NCBI RefSeq assembly: GCF_937889215.1
Contig: NZ_CALBEX010000117.1
Coordinates: 1-5,386 of the forward strand
Length of the DNA stretch: 5,386 bases
Direction: 5' to 3'
From: an uncultured Limnohabitans sp.
Lineage (GTDB): Bacteria; Pseudomonadota; Gammaproteobacteria; Burkholderiales; Burkholderiaceae_C
Shown piece after piece: positions 1 to 5,386 of the stretch (its first letter is position 1; every line of letters starts with the position of its first letter). The translations under genes were made by a program, and so were the position numbers. The notes below the pieces were generated by a model that saw only the letters and a program-made list of their open reading frames with translations, made no database searches and had not been told where the DNA came from.

Positions 1-1071
1 GTTCCACGGCGAGTGCAACCACGCGCCGACGACCAGCAGCCACACCAAGGTGACGGGGATGAAGATCTTCCAGCCCAGACGCATGATCTGGTCGTAACGG
101 AAGCGCGGAAAGGTGGCGCGAATCCAGATGAACATGGACACGACCATGAAGGTCTTCAGGCCCAGCCAAATCCAGCCTGGCACCATGTTGAACAAGGCAT
201 GGTCGATGGGCGACAACCAACCGCCCAAGAACATGATCACGGCCAGAATGGACACGAGCCACATGCTGGCGTATTCGGCCAAGAAGAAGATCGCAAAGCC
301 CATGCCCGAATATTCGACCATGTGACCGGCCACGATCTCGGCTTCGCCTTCGACCACATCAAACGGGTGACGGTTGGTTTCGGCCACGCCCGAGATCAGG
401 TAGACGATAAAGATAGGCAACAAAGGCAGCCAGTTCCAAGAGAAGATGCTCAAGCCCATGTCGGCGGCAGCGCCCTTGCCTTGCGCCAACACGATTTCGG
501 TCAGGTTCATGCTGCCCGAGACCATCAAGACCACCAAGAAGCAAAAGCCCATGGCGATTTCGTAACTCACCATTTGGGCCGATGCACGCAGCGCACCCAA
601 AAAGGCGTACTTGGAATTCGATGCCCAGCCCGCGATGATCACGCCGTACACCTCAATCGAAGTGATCGCCATCACCAGCAGCAAGCCGGCATTGATGTTG
701 GTCAGTGCCTGCTCGGGGCCGAATGGAATAGCGACCCAGGCGGCCAGCGCCGGCATGATGGCCATGATCGGGCCCAGGCGAAACAAGCCGGGGCTGGCCG
801 CTGTCGGGTTGATCAATTCCTTAGTCAGCAGCTTGAGCGCATCGGCAATGGGCTGCAACAAACCAAACGGACCCACGCGATTGGGGCCGTGGCGCACTTG
901 CATGAAGCCCAAGAGCTTGCGCTCCCACAGCGTCAGGTAAGCCACCGCACCCATCAGCGGCGCGAGGATCGCAACGATCTTGAGCAAGATCCACAAAACC
1001 GGCCAAACCAACGTGGCCCACCAGCTGGCAGCGACCAAATTCAGGCCGCCGTTGTACATTGCGTCAATCAT
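1..1071 (-). CDS. nuoH: NADH-quinone oxidoreductase subunit H (complex I membrane subunit), 3' end cut by the window edge
   Basis: NuoH (ND1 homologue) is the membrane subunit that docks the peripheral arm and, with NuoD and NuoB, forms the quinone chamber. The visible 357 codons contain no stop; they start MIDAMYNGG and end at the edge with LHSPWN, so only a few residues should be missing. Both family signatures are present: G70[15 protein letters not shown]85, and P236[13 protein letters not shown]249 preceded by AETNR at 230-234. The acidic loop (E231, D238, E241, E243, E245) is intact. Other conserved blocks are WERK at 49-52, [11 protein letters not shown] at 60-70 and the loop around E140 to E171. 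About eight hydrophobic segments can be seen, roughly at 18-45, 98-117, 126-150, 171-190, 213-230, 258-287, 299-319 and 334-353. The ATG overlaps the nuoG stop as ATGA and has a very strong Shine-Dalgarno sequence, which fixes the start. No frameshift or missing key residue was seen. Confidence 0.98.
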   Translation of the reverse strand, partial: MIDAMYNGGLNLVAASWWATLVWPVLWILLKIVAILAPLMGAVAYLTLWERKLLGFMQVRHGPNRVGPFGLLQPIADALKLLTKELINPTAASPGLFRLGPIMAIMPALAAWVAIPFGPEQALTNINAGLLLVMAITSIEVYGVIIAGWASNSKYAFLGALRASAQMVSYEIAMGFCFLVVLMVSGSMNLTEIVLAQGKGAAADMGLSIFSWNWLPLLPIFIVYLISGVAETNRHPFDVVEGEAEIVAGHMVEYSGMGFAIFFLAEYASMWLVSILAVIMFLGGWLSPIDHALFNMVPGWIWLGLKTFMVVSMFIWIRATFPRFRYDQIMRLGWKIFIPVTLVWLLVVGAWLHSPWN

Positions 1072-3179
1072 GAGGTCACCTCCTGGCGGGCGTCTGCGGT
1101 CAACTGCAAAGACGGTGCGCGGCGCACAGTGCCATCGAGCTGGTAAATCGAAGCGACCGATGGCGCAGGCGTGGTGGTGCCCGACAGGTTGATCGCGGCA
1201 CGCGTGGTGTTCGATGCCGCCAAGGGCTGGGCCGTGGCGCGGGCCAACACGTCTTGCGAGGTCTCGAAGGCCACACCCGGAATCTCGAGCAGATTGGCCA
1301 GCACGCGCAACACTTTCCAGGCAGGACGGGTTTCAGCCAAAGGCTTGACCACGGCATGGAAGCTTTGCAGACGCCCTTCTGCGTTGACAAAGGAACCAGA
1401 CGTTTCAGTGAATGGCGCGATGGGCAAGAGCACGTCGCTGAAGGCCATGTTGGCCTTGAAAGGGCTGAGCGTGACGACCATCTCGGCCTGGCCCAGGGCC
1501 TTGGCCGCTGCAGCACCTGCTGCGCTGTCGAACTCGGGCTCAGTGTTGAGCAAGAGGGCCGCTTTGAGGCCACCGGCCAACATCTGGCCTGCATGCTTGC
1601 CACCGGTTTGTGGCTGGGCACCCACCCACTGCGCGCCCACGGTGTTGGCCGCTTCGGTCAGGTAACCCACGCTGGCACCGGTTTGTGCGCCAATCCAGTT
1701 GGCCAAAGCCAACAGAGTCGAGGCATTGCCATGGTGAGCAGCGGCGTTGCCCAACAACAGGGCTTTGCGCTCGCCACCCAACAAGGACTTGGCCATGGCT
1801 TGGGCCTGCGCAGTCGCCGTGCCCGCGCACGGTGCGTCCACGCCTTTTTCGGCGGCAATGGCCACGGCCAGATCGGCCAGGGTTTGGGCCCATGCAAACG
1901 CATCGGTCACCACCGCGTTGGCCACAGGCATGGCCCAAGCATCGGCGTGGCTGAATGCCGCTGGGTCGGTGACCACGTTCAGCTGAGCGCCATGACGCAC
2001 AGCGTGGCGCACACGCAGTGCAAACAGCGGGTGGTCCTTGCGCAGGTTGGAGCCCACGACCAAAACGCGCTGCAGTGTGCTCAGCGATGCGATCGATGTA
2101 CCCAGAGTGCGCACGCCTTCAGCTGCGCCGAATTCGGCGTTGCGCAGACGGTAATCAATGTTGTCAGAGCCCAGGCCGCGCATCAAAGCACCGGCCAAAT
2201 ACAACTCTTCCACGGTGCTGTGCGGGCTGACCAAAGCGCCAATGCTGCTGGCGCCATGGTCACGTTGGATGTTGCGCAAGCCATTGGCCACGTATTCGAG
2301 GGCTGTTTGCCAATCAACGGTTTTCCACTCACCGCCCTGCTTGAGCATGGGCTGGGTCAGGCGCTCAGGACCATTCAAGGCCTCGTACGAGAAACGCTCA
2401 CGGTCAGCAATCCAGCACTCGTTGACGTCTTCGTTTTCCAGGGGTACGACACGCATGACCTGGTTGTTCTTGACCTGCACGATCAGGTTGGCACCTGAGG
2501 AGTCGTGTGCAGCCACCGACTTGCGGCGCGACAACTCCCAAGTGCGGGCGTGATAGCGGAACGGCTTGCTGGTCAACGCGCCCACGGGGCAGATGTCGAT
2601 CATGTTGCCCGACAGCTCGGAGTCGATCGTCTGGCCCAAGAAGGTTTCGATTTCAGCATGCTCACCACGGTGGGACATGCCCAACTCCATGGCACCGGCC
2701 ACTTCTTGGCCGAAGCGCACGCAGCGTGTGCAGTGGATGCAGCGGCTCATCTCTTCCATCGAGATCAGCGGGCCGACTTCTTTGTGGAACACCACGCGCT
2801 TTTCTTCTTCGTAACGCGAGCGGCTGCCGCCATAACCCACAGCCAAGTCTTGCAACTGGCACTCACCGCCTTGGTCGCAAATCGGGCAATCGAGCGGGTG
2901 GTTGATCAGCAAAAACTCCATGACCGACTTTTGTGCCGCAATGGCTTTGTCGCTCTTGGTGCGCACGATCATGCCTTGTGTCACGGGCGTGGCGCAGGCG
3001 GGCATGGGCTTGGGGGCCTTTTCAACCTCGACCAGGCACATGCGGCAGTTGGCCGCTATGGAGAGTTTCTTGTGGTAGCAGAAATGGGGGATGTAGGTGC
3101 CCGCTTTTTCGGCGGCATGCATGACCATGCTGCCTTCGGCAACTTCCACTTTCTGACCGTCGAGTTCTATTTCAACCAT
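1068..3179 (-). CDS. nuoG: NADH-quinone oxidoreductase subunit G (75 kDa-type iron-sulfur subunit)
   Basis: NuoG is the large peripheral-arm subunit that carries electrons from NuoF towards NuoI. It has 703 residues. The N-terminal ferredoxin-like domain holds the 2Fe-2S cluster N1b with ligands C34, C45, C48 and C62. The His-Cys3 motif for N5 follows (H94, C98, C101, C107), then the 4Fe-4S N4 ligands C147, C150, C153 and C197 (RCIHCTRC and DICPVGAL). From about residue 215 on is a molybdopterin-oxidoreductase-like fold that is known to bind no cofactor in this family; [14 protein letters not shown] at 590-603 is its clearest motif. The N7 cysteines found in some bacteria are absent. The length is close to mitochondrial and alphaproteobacterial homologues and well short of E. 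coli NuoG (about 908). Residues 400-560 are alanine-rich and look poorly constrained. The start overlaps the nuoF end by 8 bp, and the stop overlaps the nuoH ATG. Confidence 0.98.
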   Translation of the reverse strand: MVEIELDGQKVEVAEGSMVMHAAEKAGTYIPHFCYHKKLSIAANCRMCLVEVEKAPKPMPACATPVTQGMIVRTKSDKAIAAQKSVMEFLLINHPLDCPICDQGGECQLQDLAVGYGGSRSRYEEEKRVVFHKEVGPLISMEEMSRCIHCTRCVRFGQEVAGAMELGMSHRGEHAEIETFLGQTIDSELSGNMIDICPVGALTSKPFRYHARTWELSRRKSVAAHDSSGANLIVQVKNNQVMRVVPLENEDVNECWIADRERFSYEALNGPERLTQPMLKQGGEWKTVDWQTALEYVANGLRNIQRDHGASSIGALVSPHSTVEELYLAGALMRGLGSDNIDYRLRNAEFGAAEGVRTLGTSIASLSTLQRVLVVGSNLRKDHPLFALRVRHAVRHGAQLNVVTDPAAFSHADAWAMPVANAVVTDAFAWAQTLADLAVAIAAEKGVDAPCAGTATAQAQAMAKSLLGGERKALLLGNAAAHHGNASTLLALANWIGAQTGASVGYLTEAANTVGAQWVGAQPQTGGKHAGQMLAGGLKAALLLNTEPEFDSAAGAAAAKALGQAEMVVTLSPFKANMAFSDVLLPIAPFTETSGSFVNAEGRLQSFHAVVKPLAETRPAWKVLRVLANLLEIPGVAFETSQDVLARATAQPLAASNTTRAAINLSGTTTPAPSVASIYQLDGTVRRAPSLQLTADARQEVTS
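1076..1084 (-). promoter_or_regulatory. Strong Shine-Dalgarno sequence of nuoH
   Basis: On the coding strand this reads AGGAGGTGA, which pairs over nine consecutive bases with the usual proteobacterial 16S rRNA 3' end (TCACCTCCT). The AGGAGG core lies seven bases before the nuoH ATG at 1071. It is embedded in the last codons of nuoG (Q-E-V-T). It confirms the nuoH start and is the strongest such site in the window. Confidence 0.9.
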
Positions 3180-4572
3180 GGGTCTTCACCGCTGTTGCAT
3201 CGGCGTTGACCATGGAGGTCTTGTGCTCGATGAGGTGTACAAATTCGTGACGGAAATGCTTGAGCATGCCGCGCACGGGCATGGCCGCTGCGTCGCCCAA
3301 GGCGCAAATCGTGCGGCCCATGATGTTGCCAGCCACGCTGTCGAGCATGTCGATGTCGCTGGCACGGCCTTGGCCGTGTTCAATGCGGTCGACCATGCGA
3401 TAGAGCCAGCCCGTGCCTTCACGGCAAGGGGTGCACTGACCGCAAGACTCGTGCGAGTAGAAGTAAGACAAACGCGCCAAAGCCTTGACCATGCAGCGCG
3501 TCTCGTCCATGACGATCACTGCGCCTGAACCCAACATCGAGCCGCCTTCTTTGGCGATGCTGTCGTAGTCCATGGTGAGCTTCATCATCAACTCGGCAGG
3601 CACGACGGGCGATGAAGATCCGCCCGGGATCACGGCTTTGAGTTGGCGACCACCGCGCACGCCACCGGCTAGTTCGAGCAGCTTGGAGAACGGCGTACCC
3701 ATGGGCACTTCGTAGTTGCCGGGGCGCTCCACGTCACCGCTGACCGAGAAGATTTTGGTGCCACCGTTGTTGGGCTTGCCGCATTCGAGGTAAGCCTGTC
3801 CACCGTTGCGGATGATCCAGGGCACTGCTGCGAAGGTTTCGGTGTTGTTGATGGTGGTGGGCTTGCCGTACAGGCCAAAGCTGGCGGGAAACGGTGGCTT
3901 GAAACGGGGCTGGCCTTTTTTGCCTTCGAGTGATTCGAGCAAAGCGGTTTCTTCGCCGCAGATGTAAGCGCCAAAACCGTGCGAGGCGTGCAGCTGAAAG
4001 CTGAACGAACTGCCCATGATGTTGTCACCCAAATAGCCAGCTGCGCGGGCTTCATCCAAAGCCGCTTCAAAGCGTTCGTAGGTGTGGAAAATTTCACCGT
4101 GGATGTAGTTGTAACCCACGCTGATGCCCATGGCATAAGCCGCGATGATCATGCCTTCGATCACCGTGTGGGGGTTGTACTCCATGATGTCGCGGTCTTT
4201 GCATGTACCCGGCTCGCCTTCGTCCGAGTTGCACACCAAATACTTTTGACCGGGGAACTGGCGGGGCATGAAGCTCCACTTCAGACCCGTCGGGAAGCCC
4301 GCACCGCCGCGACCGCGCAAACCGGACTCTTTGACGGTGGCAATCACCTGGTCTTGGGTCATGCCTGCAACGCCGGTCTCGGCATTGGGCTCAGAACCGT
4401 CTTTGCCCAAAATTTTGCGCAAGGCCTCGTAGCCCCCGCGCGCTTCGTAGTCTTTGATGCCCCAGTTCGTGCCATTCAAACCGGCATAGATTTGCGGATT
4501 GATGTGGCGGTCATGGAAGCAAGATTCCACGCCGTTGGCTTGGAACTGGGTGAGAATTTGTTCGACGTTCAT
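3172..4572 (-). CDS. nuoF: NADH-quinone oxidoreductase subunit F (51 kDa-type, FMN and NADH binding)
   Basis: NuoF is the NADH dehydrogenase subunit: it oxidises NADH with FMN and passes electrons to its 4Fe-4S cluster N3. It has 466 residues from the chosen ATG. The glycine-rich FMN/NADH loop [16 protein letters not shown] lies at 84-99, and [14 protein letters not shown] at 115-128 lines the flavin site. [14 protein letters not shown] at 201-214 is the first family signature. [12 protein letters not shown] at 375-386 is the second and supplies N3 ligands C377, C380 and C383, with C423 ([10 protein letters not shown]) as the fourth. The frame stays open to an ATG at 4641, but the start at 4572 is preferred: it has GGAGG seven bases upstream, abuts the nuoE stop as TGATG, and gives an N-terminus leading into the conserved FHDRHI block at 19-24. 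It is slightly longer than E. coli NuoF (445) because of the N-terminus, residues near 57-70, and a C-terminal tail after IEHK that overlaps nuoG. Confidence 0.98.
   Translation of the reverse strand: MNVEQILTQFQANGVESCFHDRHINPQIYAGLNGTNWGIKDYEARGGYEALRKILGKDGSEPNAETGVAGMTQDQVIATVKESGLRGRGGAGFPTGLKWSFMPRQFPGQKYLVCNSDEGEPGTCKDRDIMEYNPHTVIEGMIIAAYAMGISVGYNYIHGEIFHTYERFEAALDEARAAGYLGDNIMGSSFSFQLHASHGFGAYICGEETALLESLEGKKGQPRFKPPFPASFGLYGKPTTINNTETFAAVPWIIRNGGQAYLECGKPNNGGTKIFSVSGDVERPGNYEVPMGTPFSKLLELAGGVRGGRQLKAVIPGGSSSPVVPAELMMKLTMDYDSIAKEGGSMLGSGAVIVMDETRCMVKALARLSYFYSHESCGQCTPCREGTGWLYRMVDRIEHGQGRASDIDMLDSVAGNIMGRTICALGDAAAMPVRGMLKHFRHEFVHLIEHKTSMVNADATAVKTHG
3186..3190 (-). promoter_or_regulatory. 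Probable Shine-Dalgarno sequence of nuoG
   Basis: GGTGA on the coding strand lies six bases before the nuoG ATG at 3179, within the final nuoF codons. It is only a partial match to the consensus. Because nuoF terminates 8 bp inside nuoG, ribosomes finishing nuoF may re-initiate here; that is inference. Confidence 0.6.
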
Positions 4573-5060
4573 CACACTGCCTCCGCTTTCTTGAGGCTCT
4601 CGACCAATTGGTCGAGCTTGTCGTTGCTCATGAAGCTGCACATGTGGCGGTCATTGACCAACAACACCGGTGCATCGGCACAAGCGCCTTGGCACTCGCT
4701 GGGCTGCAATGTGAACAGGCCGTCGGCGGTGGTCTCGCCCACCTGCACGCCCAGTTTTTGCTCCAGATGTTCCAGCGCTTTTTGGCCACCACGCAACTGG
4801 CAAGGCAGGTTGGTGCAAACGTTCAGCTTGAACTTGCCCACCGGCTTTTGGTTGTACATGTTGTAGAAGGTGGTCACTTCGTGAACCGCCATCACCGGCA
4901 TGCCCAAGTAATCGGCCACGACCTGCTCGCTGTCGGGGCTGACCCAGCCGAGTTCTTGCTGCACGATAGCCAAGCAGGCCATGACGGCCGACTGCTTTTG
5001 GTCTGCAGGGAACTTGGCGACTTCACGCGCAAAGCGTGCTTGTGTTGACTCAGAGATCAT
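4572..5060 (-). CDS. nuoE: NADH-quinone oxidoreductase subunit E (24 kDa-type, 2Fe-2S N1a)
   Basis: NuoE is the small thioredoxin-like partner of NuoF in the NADH-oxidising module. It has 162 residues, close to the family norm. An N-terminal helical region (about 1-75) includes the conserved GWVSPD (38-43) and [11 protein letters not shown] (59-69) blocks. The ferredoxin-like domain follows, with N1a ligands C82 and C87 (CTNLPC) and C123 and C127 (ECQGAC). Because N1a lies across FMN from N3, the family assigns it a side role, possibly limiting flavin radical lifetime, rather than a place in the main chain. The ATG overlaps the nuoD stop as ATGA, which supports this start and translational coupling. 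The last codons contain an 18-bp perfect palindrome (codons 149-154, L-D-Q-L-V-E) and the nuoF ribosome binding site. Confidence 0.98.
   Translation of the reverse strand: MISESTQARFAREVAKFPADQKQSAVMACLAIVQQELGWVSPDSEQVVADYLGMPVMAVHEVTTFYNMYNQKPVGKFKLNVCTNLPCQLRGGQKALEHLEQKLGVQVGETTADGLFTLQPSECQGACADAPVLLVNDRHMCSFMSNDKLDQLVESLKKAEAV
4580..4584 (-). promoter_or_regulatory. Shine-Dalgarno sequence of nuoF
   Basis: GGAGG on the coding strand lies seven bases before the ATG at 4572, inside the last nuoE codons. It decides the nuoF start in favour of 4572 over the in-frame ATG at 4641. A GTG codon directly precedes the ATG in frame, but at poorer spacing. Confidence 0.85.
4599..4616. repeat. 18-bp perfect palindrome in the 3' end of nuoE
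   Basis: The sequence CTCGACCAATTGGTCGAG equals its own reverse complement over all 18 bases. In the transcript it could fold into a seven-base-pair stem with an AAUU loop. It ends 14 bases upstream of the nuoF Shine-Dalgarno core and 26 bases upstream of the nuoF ATG. It coincides exactly with six nuoE codons (L-D-Q-L-V-E), so protein constraint may explain part of it. Its presence is certain; any role in folding, processing or protein binding is unproven. Confidence 0.9.
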
Positions 5061-5386
5061 CGGTCAATCTCTCCAAAAACGATGTCCATGGTCCCGATGA
5101 TCGCGACCGCATCGGCCAGCATGTGGCCACGGGCCATTTCATCGAGGGTGGCCAAATGGGCAAAGCCCGGGGCGCGAATTTTGAGGCGGTAGGGCTTGTT
5201 GGCCCCATCGCTCACCATGTAGATGCCGAACTCACCTTTGGGGTGCTCGACAGCAGCGTAGGCCTCGCCTTCGGGCACATGAAAACCTTCAGTGAAGAGC
5301 TTGAAATGGTGAATCAAGTCTTCCATGTTGGTCTTCATGCCTTCACGCGCAGGCGGCGCGATCTTGTGGTTGTCGGTGATGACCGG
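5057..5386 (-). CDS. nuoD: NADH-quinone oxidoreductase subunit D, C-terminal part (5' end outside the window)
   Basis: NuoD (49 kDa-type) sits at the junction with the membrane and, with NuoB, forms the quinone-reduction site; its fold derives from the large subunit of NiFe hydrogenases. Only the last 109 residues are here, about a quarter of a typical protein of roughly 417 residues, so the quinone-contacting N-terminal residues cannot be judged. The visible part contains the conserved blocks [48 protein letters not shown] and the terminal IVFGEIDR. The frame is open to the right edge with no interruption. The stop TGA overlaps the nuoE ATG by 4 bp. Whether nuoC is separate or fused to nuoD, as in E. 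coli, cannot be seen here. Confidence 0.98.
   Translation of the reverse strand, partial: PVITDNHKIAPPAREGMKTNMEDLIHHFKLFTEGFHVPEGEAYAAVEHPKGEFGIYMVSDGANKPYRLKIRAPGFAHLATLDEMARGHMLADAVAIIGTMDIVFGEIDR
5071..5074 (-). promoter_or_regulatory. Probable Shine-Dalgarno sequence of nuoE
   Basis: GGAG on the coding strand (within TGGAGAGA) lies ten bases before the nuoE ATG at 5060, inside the nuoD coding region. The spacing is slightly long, and the ATGA overlap with nuoD suggests coupling supplements it. Confidence 0.6.

Noticed and set aside
13..1146. Long open frame on the plus strand (377 codons) opposite nuoH
   Set aside because: It is in exact codon register with nuoH, so it stays open because nuoH avoids TTA, CTA and TCA codons. 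Its product is rich in His, Gln and Asp with no hydrophobic core or recognisable domain, while the minus strand encodes a well-conserved NuoH.
1817..1832. Inverted repeat CCGTGC-CCGC-GCACGG considered as a terminator stem
   Set aside because: It lies in the middle of nuoG, has no following U-run in the transcribed direction, and six-base stems are common in GC-rich DNA.
2126..2139. 14-bp perfect palindrome CGCCGAATTCGGCG inside nuoG
   Set aside because: About one in three windows of this size would hold a 14-bp palindrome by chance, and it sits mid-gene in conserved-looking codons with no regulatory context.
1254..2498. Long open frame on the plus strand (414 codons) opposite nuoG
   Set aside because: It is in the same codon register as nuoG and is a mirror of its codon bias. 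No family motif or fitting ribosome binding site was seen, and the opposite strand is clearly coding.
2505..3209. Plus-strand open frame (234 codons) opposite the iron-sulfur part of nuoG
   Set aside because: It is again in register with nuoG. Its His- and Ala-rich composition is what antisense reading of this region gives.
4573..4641. Upstream ATG extending nuoF by 23 residues
   Set aside because: The extension lies wholly inside nuoE in another frame and encodes an Arg/Gln-rich stretch unlike NuoF. The ATG at 4572 has GGAGG at ideal spacing and abuts the nuoE stop.
3979..4866. Plus-strand open frame (295 codons) opposite nuoF and nuoE
   Set aside because: It is in register with nuoF, then runs out of register into nuoE. 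It shows no domain, and both opposite genes are intact and conserved.
4608..5048. Plus-strand open frame (146 codons) opposite nuoE
   Set aside because: It is in codon register with nuoE and is a composition shadow with no independent support.
1..5386. Search for a promoter, RNA gene, mobile element, CRISPR array or novel system
   Set aside because: The window is continuous overlapping coding sequence for five conserved complex I subunits. No tandem or spaced repeats, transposase, tRNA-like or rRNA-like sequence was seen on either strand.

Overview
The window is a stretch of the nuo operon, which encodes the proton-pumping NADH:quinone oxidoreductase (respiratory complex I). All genes lie on the minus strand. 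In the direction of transcription (right to left) they are the 3' end of nuoD, complete nuoE, nuoF and nuoG, and nuoH, which is cut by the left edge only a few codons before its expected stop. The protein sequences resemble betaproteobacterial versions, probably Burkholderiales and perhaps Comamonadaceae. The evidence is the GC-rich codon use, the nuoD-E-F-G-H order, the wording of conserved blocks in NuoF and NuoD, and a NuoG without the N7 cluster. This placement is inference from remembered family patterns, not from a search.

Layout: 5386-5057 is the NuoD C-terminus; 5060-4572 is NuoE (N1a cluster); 4572-3172 is NuoF (FMN, NADH site, N3); 3179-1068 is NuoG (N1b, N5, N4 and a vestigial molybdopterin-type domain); 1071-1 is the membrane subunit NuoH. 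Every junction overlaps: 4 bp for D/E, 1 bp for E/F, 8 bp for F/G and 4 bp for G/H. There is no intergenic DNA, and I see no promoter, terminator, RNA gene, mobile element or CRISPR array.

How the parts work together: NADH reduces FMN on NuoF. Electrons pass through N3 (NuoF) to N1b, N4 and N5 (NuoG), then to NuoI and NuoB, which are outside the window, and reach quinone in a chamber formed by NuoD, NuoB and NuoH. N1a on NuoE is a side cluster next to FMN.

This is ordinary housekeeping DNA, and I do not find an undescribed system in it. The points most worth checking are an 18-bp perfect palindrome near the 3' end of nuoE just upstream of the nuoF ribosome binding site, and a nine-base anti-Shine-Dalgarno match in front of nuoH. 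The long open frames on the plus strand are mirror images of the nuo genes.
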